From positions 7,345,001 to 7,409,000 of the forward strand of contig JAQISU010000118.1 in the NCBI GenBank assembly GCA_029339505.1: a stretch of 64,000 nucleotides of DNA, in the 5' to 3' direction. The translations under genes and the position numbers were made by a program. The notes under the pieces are model-generated. The model saw only the letters and a list, made by a program, of their open reading frames with translations, searched no databases and was not told the origin of the DNA. Positions 58,760 to 64,000 of the stretch are shown here, piece by piece (position 1 is the stretch's first letter; each line of letters begins with the position of its first letter). The DNA comes from Unio delphinus (Eukaryota > Mollusca > Bivalvia > Unionida > Unionidae).

Positions 58760-58870
58760 ATTGGTGGAAACTGCGCTCTTCAAAGAATAAAACACTTTTT
58801 TCGTCGGACATGTGATTTCACCTGAGGAAGCCTACATAAACATGCCACCCGCACAAAATATTCATAGTTT
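58760..58870. repeat. DIRS left inverted terminal repeat, inner part
   Basis: CATTGGTGGAAACTGCGCTC through GATTTCACCTGAGGAAGCCT and CATGCCACCCGCAC matches the reverse complement of 61655-61765 with scattered substitutions. Confidence 0.9.
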
Positions 58871-58960
58871 AAATAAAGAGAAGTGTTTTGTTGTCTAAAT
58901 AAGACAGGGAGGGAAAACCTCATTCTGATGAAATCTCAACTTACAACAAAATGGGTGGGT

Positions 58961-59075
58961 GTATACATGCTCAGCCTCCGGCTTTAATCCAATAATGCCT
59001 CTCATCCTTCACAAATGCTTGGATGAGGGGTCCATTATTTTCGTAAAGCCTTCAGCATCACATGTATACATAGCA
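58961..59075. repeat. DIRS internal complementary region
   Basis: The first part (to about 59034) is the reverse complement of the outer left end (57510-57590). The second part (from about 59031) is the reverse complement of the outer right end (61765-61810). The two meet at TCCAT. This is the junction expected from the circular-intermediate model of DIRS replication. Confidence 0.9.
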
Positions 59076-59163
59076 TTTTTAAAGATTGACAACAAAACAT
59101 TTGCTAAAACATCAATAGTAAAAGTAAGCCTATTTCTGTTAAGTTGTAAATCATAAATCAAAA

Positions 59164-59400
59164 TTATTTGCTATTAATAACTGCTTTAGCAAAACCCGTA
59201 CTATTAGTCTGAATATCCCTTAGATAAAATTTGTGAAAAGTTTTTACTGATGCCCAGTCTGCTGTTTTTAATATAGTGTGCAAGGAACAGCCTTGTCTGA
59301 AAGCAGCTGATGATGCAGCAGTTCTGTAAGAATGTGCTTTAAATTTAGAAGTATAAATTTCTGATTTTTCTAATACCATTTTTAATTTAAGAGTGCTTTA
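59164..59400 (-). pseudogene. DIRS tyrosine recombinase, C-terminal remnant
   Basis: A 71-codon frame holding the C-terminal catalytic part of a DIRS-type tyrosine recombinase: FKAHSYRTAASSAAF (His16 and Arg19 of the HxxR motif), ILKTADWASVKTF (Trp42) and FHKFYLRD (Tyr52, the nucleophile position). The N-terminal half with the first catalytic Arg is deleted. Not functional. Confidence 0.85.
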
Positions 59401-59421
59401 CTAACCTTATCAGCAATAATT

Positions 59422-60230
59422 TTATTCAATATAAGGGGTTAAATCATGCCAGGATAATAAAAAAACATCAATTTTGAATGGTTCTGGTTCTGGGAACCAC
59501 AAAGTGAACTTCTTCAACTGACAGTTTAATCTAGATGCAAAAAGATCTATGTCTGGAACAAATGTCTGTGCACACACTCTGTGAAAGATTTCTTTCTTTA
59601 GCATCCATTCAGTGGAGTCAGAAAAGTTCCTTGACAGATAATCTGCCTGTACATTATCTTTGCCTGCAATATGGACTGCAGATATGAAAATTTTCCTTTT
59701 CCAAACACAATTCCCAAATCTGTTTAGCTAGCTGATCCATTTGAACTGATGCTATTCCACCCATCTTATTAATATAAGAGACCGCACGTATGTTGTCAGA
59801 CTGAATCTCAATATGTACATTTTTGTGATCTAAAACAATCTGAAATGTTTCTTGCTTAAAATGTTCATAATGAACAAATTTATTCAATTGTTTCAGGTTA
59901 ATAACTGGCCGAAAGTTTCCATTTGATTTGGGAAGAATAAAAATGTTCAAAATAAATTGATTTCCTTCACAATGGGATGGAACTATAGCTCCTTTATGTA
60001 GAAGTTTAGTGATTTCATTAGATAAAATTGTTTTCTGCTCAGTTGAGACTGGAATTTCCTTAGGCAAAAAGGACTGAAAAGGCATGGAATCTAATTCAAT
60101 TTTGTAACCCGAAACTGTTTGCAAAATCTATGGATCACAAGTAAAACCACACCATACAGCAAAACATTGTTTCAGTTTTCCAACAGAACTTACCTCAACC
60201 AATTTTAATTTATGAGCCCGTTTAGGGAAC
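59422..60230 (-). pseudogene. DIRS reverse transcriptase/RNase H remnant
   Basis: From about 60230 downward: VGKLKQCFAVWCGFTCDP and one stop, then GYKIELDSMPFQSFLP, KGAIVPS, NIFILPKSNGNFRPVINLKQ and LNKFVHYEHF. These are the opening RT motifs of DIRS/Ngaro elements. The sequence then jumps to the RNase H part (VHIEIQSDNIRAVSYINKMG) and, after a frame change near 59665, to AGKDNVQADYLSRNF and DIDLFASRLNCQLKKF. The RT catalytic core is gone, so this is a deletion derivative. Confidence 0.85.
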
Positions 60231-61507
60231 TAGTAGAGGCAGGTTTTCTTCCTTGATTGGAATTTTGGTATTGATACATGTACGAATATTGAGCACTATA
60301 AAGTTGAGATCGAAATCTTGCCCTCGGATTGAACTCTGAACCTCACATGGGTCCACCACCTTGAACACCACGGCCTCTAGTAAAATCTCTGTGAATATGG
60401 GCAAAATTTTCTTTTGCAATTGCAAAGCTAGTGTCACATCTTTTAACCTCCTTGGCCACATCACCCCCAAAAAGCATGGATGTTATGGGGGTATGCATAT
60501 TACACAGATTCGAATATTTCCGTTTCAAATGTGTTCGAAATCATGTACCTTCTTCTGAGGAAGACGTGATATTGTACCTGACCCATAAGGGTAATACCAT
60601 CTGAAATTAAGGTCTTTGCCTTTTCATTAGCAGCTATCTGAGGCTTTAATAATTCTGCTAATTGGACAATTGGCATAATGCTTGCAGCAACAAGATTTTG
60701 GATATCGCTAAAGACTGTCATAAGAATGAACTCGTTTATTAAGGTCATTCCAAATTTCCTGATTGACAAGCGGTGGGCCTAACCTCTCACAGTTTTCTGG
60801 GATCTTGTACATCTGTACAATTTTATCTGTTGCACATAAGGAAGTGAATGCAGTGTTAATCAGCATTGCTAAGGATTTTGGTATGGGCTCTCCTTTCTGG
60901 GGAGTTTTCAGTTTGGATAACTGCCACATATCAGCATTGTTAGTAGAAAGACAGTTGTAATCAGGCTGCAAAGCGTCAAACAATGCCCCATTGATTTTCC
61001 CACTCAAAAAAATTTGCTCGAGTGGTCTACCTGCATTACCCTCTACTGGGGTAACATCAACTTCGATATATGGCCCTTCATTTTCAACTTCTACATGTAA
61101 CTCCGGTAACGGTTTGCCAAACAGGGCATCAATTTCATTGACATCTGCCAAAACAGACTGCATATTATTTAGACCCAATTTTGTTTTCAACAGCTCAATA
61201 TCAGTTTCCGACATTATTTATATCTATGAGATTGGATGTCTTCGACTGTCCGACATTTTTTACTTGTTTTGTCGCCATAACAGGCTTGCGTTTTGCCACT
61301 TTCTGAACTCTAGTCACAACAGACTTTAATTATTGTTTCTTTTTTCCTCTAGTTTTCTGTTTTTTGTGGCTTCATAGTTCCTTTCCCTCGTGAGGAACTT
61401 GCCTCAGCTTCACAAAAGGTTGCAATATCCTCAGGCCCCAAACCCGAAAATTCTGAGTCGGCTTCAAGGTCAGTAATTGAGAGGACTCCATCCTCGTCAG
61501 TAGCCAT
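60222..61507 (-). pseudogene. DIRS ORF1 (Gag-like) remnant
   Basis: Begins MATDEDGVLSITDLEADSEF at 61507 and is stopped at about 61351. It continues in other frames as SETDIELLKTKLGLNNM (from about 61211), SDIQNLVAASIMPIVQLAEL (from about 60710), NLCNMHTPITSMLFGGDVAK, and a basic GRGR and FNPRARFRSQ tail. Similarity is to DIRS ORF1 by pattern (LFGGD motif and Arg-rich tail). At least three frame changes. Confidence 0.75.
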
Positions 61508-61654
61508 TATGACATAATTAAAATAAACTAAGACAGTGAGCACGTATAGCTTGGACTACATCCTAAGCTGGCTACAACAAACCTAGGCACGCGACTATTA
61601 CTTACTATTTTGTACTTACCACTCCGCTACAATGCCAGAATAAAACATGAATAT

Positions 61655-61810
61655 CTCGTGCGGGTGGCATGTTTATATAGGCTTCCTCGGGTGAAATCAC
61701 GTCGGAGGAAAATAAGTGTTTTTTTTTTCATTGAAGTGCACCGTTTCTGCCAATGACAGAGTAATATGCTATGTATACATGTGATGCTGAAGGCTTTATG
61801 AAAAAATGGA
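61655..61810. repeat. DIRS right inverted terminal repeat
   Basis: GTGCGGGTGGCATGTTTATA to CCAATGACAGAGTAATATGC, then the outer end ATGTATACATGTGATGCTGA. The element's 5' end, upstream of Gag. Confidence 0.9.
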
Positions 61811-62377
61811 TAGTTCTGAACTGTCAATCAAACTGGGCACATTGACATCAAAAGTAGGTATCTAATACACTGCATAGTTGTTGGTTGCTATCCATGAGAT
61901 CATGCTTGCTTACTCACATATTTCATTCCAGATTATGCTGAAAATCACTGAAAATTTATCACAAAGATGGTTTGATGTTGCACTGGGGGCAAATGAGATG
62001 CTGTCATTATTATGAAAGAATTTACGAGGGATTATTTGTTTGAAAGATTACTCAAACCAAACAAGAAAAAATTCTGTGTTGGAAGTGATGCATTATTTAT
62101 ACTCGTATTTCATATTTAAATACACAAAACTGTTTTTAAATAATGGTTGTGCTTGTGAAATTGTTGAATACAATTTTATACTAATTGTTATGCTTATGTT
62201 CAAATTGTACAATCTTACTGGAGCCTTAATCTTACATGCAGTACAGAAACTTTGTGTACACATGTTGTTTATCTTTGTACTTTTATTACCTTGGATTGCT
62301 TTTCTTTTAAATTTGAAATATTGGAATTCTGTAACATGCTTAATTTGTGCTGATTTAATTAAAATTTTCTAATTTGA
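61811..62377. other. Nothing recognised
   Basis: A plus-strand 110-codon hydrophobic frame at 62040-62372 is T-rich with no homology I know; probably chance. Confidence 0.4.
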
Positions 62378-62390
62378 GCATTGACTTGTA

Positions 62391-62627
62391 GGATTTAACG
62401 CCATTTTTCAGTACGCAATAGGCTATACATGGCGGCCAGTATTAATGGTGGAGGAAGAACCGGGGGAAATCCCCAGAAAGAACCACGATCCACGTTAAGC
62501 TATTGGCAAGCTTTCTTACATGCACACATTTGCCGAATCTGAGACTTGAACCCACACAGAAAGAGGTGAGGTGGCAGTGATCCATAATGGAGAGTGCTTT
62601 AGACCACTCGGCCACTCAGGGCCTACT
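62391..62627 (-). mobile_element. SINE family 2, full length with target duplication
   Basis: Minus-strand copy, head GCCCTGAGTGGCCGAGTGGT near 62623, B box GGGTTCAAGTCTC, and tail ending TTAAATCCTACAA. Flanked by GCATTGACTTGTA (62378-62390) and GCGTTGACTTGTA (62628-62640), a 13-bp target duplication. Confidence 0.9.
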
Positions 62628-62640
62628 GCGTTGACTTGTA

Positions 62641-63079
62641 ACTGTCCAGTTGACAAATAAACATCCTAACTTTAAATTCTGGCTTGTCCCTAATCATATA
62701 CATATAGTGTATATAGATATATAATTACAAGATTGGTTTTTTTACATCAATTATTGCAATTCAAATTTTAAATTTAATTATTATGAATCCTGTTTTTATT
62801 ATGAAACGTTTTCAAAAAATATATTTAAATATAAATGTAACAGGAACATAAAGAAAGCTTTATTATATCTTTTTTAAACATACATGTACTTAAGCCATAC
62901 AAGAAAATATGATAATTATAATTAAGTATGCATACCTTGCAAGAAAGATTTTGTTATTTTGTCCTATTCTAGCAAACTGTTATCTTATAGTTTATCAGGA
63001 TGATTTTTCTACCACAGATTGCCAACAACATGTTGTAACTCATGACTTGAATTTCGTCATCATCGAAAATACTAATCTT
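62641..63079. other. Nothing recognised
   Basis: AT-rich spacer. Confidence 0.4.
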
Positions 63080-63163
63080 GTGAATATATCATTGTGTGTA
63101 GTAATTCGTGAATATATCATTGTGTGTAGTAATTCGTGAATATATCATTGTGTGTAGTAATTC
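63080..63163. repeat. 28-bp tandem repeat, 3 copies
   Basis: Units GAATATATCATTGTGTGTAG plus TAATTCGT. Confidence 0.95.
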
Positions 63164-63887
63164 AAGTTTTTCTTTAATGTATGATCAGAAAGAATATTTC
63201 AGTCAGGTAAAAATGTTTCAGAAATATTATCAAAAATATTTTTGATTGAATCTGTTGCTGATGGTACTGAATCCACCATTTTCACGATAACTTTTGAGCC
63301 ATAACAACAATAACTAAGTGGGCGGAGCTAATTGTTCAAACTCAAATATATTGGAGCCTCAACCAGAAAAGAAACTTACAAGGAAAAAAGATCAAAATGT
63401 TGACCAGCAGGTCAATGAACTCATGGACAGGCAACAATGCACCAGAAGTTGTTAACCAACAGCATCATGGTGACAGATTACCCTGGTCAGGTTAAATGTG
63501 GATTGTTTATTATGATGGATTACAATAATCAGGTTAATGTTGTATTGTATATTGTGACAGATTACCCTAATTTTTGTTAACTGCATATTGTGTATTGTGA
63601 CTGATTACCCTCAGGTTAGTTGTGTACTTGTAAATACCAATAGGAATTTGATCAATGGACTGCATGCATTTCCTGCAGGCTGTAGTAACTGACCAAGGGT
63701 CACTATAAGGTTAATCAATACATGTAACTTTGCCCTGTAAAATTTAGCTTCTGTAAGTGGACAAAGATAATAGCTTCTGAAGCAGATTTTAAAAACAATA
63801 TTTTTTAACAAGACAAATAATAATGTTGTTTTTTTAGCTCGACATATTTGTAGATGTGCAAGCATCTGTTATTGCTACTTCACCAAA
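63164..63887. repeat. Unrecognised spacer with a degenerate repeat
   Basis: At 63470-63620 a roughly 50-bp degenerate repeat with GATTACCCT, CAGGTTA and GTATATTGTGA blocks. Otherwise nothing. Confidence 0.5.
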
Positions 63888-64000
63888 ACTACTTGGAGAT
63901 TTACACACATTAATCCGAAGGTCATGCTGGTTAAAAATAAAAACAGACTTGGAGATTTACACACATTAATCCGAAGGTCATGCTGGTTAAAAATAAAACA
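63888..64000. repeat. 59-bp direct repeat running off the window
   Basis: Two copies of ACTTGGAGATTTACACACAT plus TAATCCGAAGGTCATGCTGG and TTAAAAATAAAA. The second is cut by the window end, so a longer array may continue. Confidence 0.85.

Larger units (their letters stand above)
57508..61810 (-). mobile_element. DIRS-type tyrosine-recombinase retroelement, decayed
   Basis: Bounded by inverted terminal repeats (57508-57601 plus 58760-58870 on the left, split by a solo LTR; about 61655-61810 on the right). It has an internal complementary region at 58961-59075. Minus-strand order is Gag (61507-60240), RT and RNase H (60230-59422), tyrosine recombinase (59400-59164). This layout, with inverted repeats, an internal complementary region and a recombinase instead of an integrase, defines DIRS elements. 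Frameshifts, stops and internal deletions of the RT core, most of RNase H and most of the recombinase make it inactive. Without the solo LTR it is about 3.15 kb; complete relatives are longer, around 5-6 kb. Confidence 0.9.

Noticed and set aside
62040..62372. 110-codon hydrophobic frame
   Set aside because: AT/T-rich composition explains the hydrophobicity; no splice or homology support.

Overview
This is eukaryotic nuclear DNA from an animal. It is AT-rich, has spliced exons with GT-AG junctions, and lacks operons and bacterial signals. tRNA-headed SINEs, a CR1/Jockey-type LINE fragment, a DIRS-type retroelement, solo LTRs, short foldback elements and very many minisatellites suggest a lophotrochozoan invertebrate, most likely a mollusc. 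That placement is inference from repeat style; no species can be named.

Layout. 0-10 kb (minus strand): a phase-consistent run of coding exons (9710-9902, 5379-5530, 4439-4544, 3538-3621, 1652-1950, and less surely 572-723), with a possible 20-nt microexon at 9986-10005. The joined product is acidic and low-complexity. It has a weak resemblance to the linker of supervillin that precedes the gelsolin-like repeats; this family call is tentative. 10.3-11.6 kb: a tRNA-SINE with target-site duplications, split by a 5'-truncated LINE. 11.6-27.8 kb: introns or spacer full of minisatellites, a dead LINE (about 18.0-19.6 kb) and SINEs. 27.86-28.61 kb (minus strand): one long coding exon with a possible signal peptide, a transmembrane segment and a basic cytoplasmic stretch, ending in a splice donor. 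Its phase fits the 9902 exon, so it may be an upstream exon of the same gene. 28.6-55 kb: no convincing gene. It holds a 2.9-kb satellite of 53-bp units with a 577-bp higher-order repeat, a 1.8-kb array of 38-bp units, many smaller arrays, nine or so copies of SINE family 1, several of SINE family 2, and copies of a foldback element. 55.7-61.8 kb: two related solo LTRs (about 1.14 kb, 5-bp target duplications), the second lying inside the left inverted repeat of a decayed, internally deleted DIRS-type element whose Gag, RT/RNase H and tyrosine-recombinase remnants are on the minus strand. 61.8-64 kb: one more SINE and short tandem repeats.

The only cellular genes supported are the minus-strand exons. 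Most of the rest is mobile-element and tandem-repeat history. Several nestings can be ordered in time, and several arrays grow from or abut SINE copies, which suggests SINEs seed tandem repeats here. No rRNA, free-standing tRNA or CRISPR was seen.
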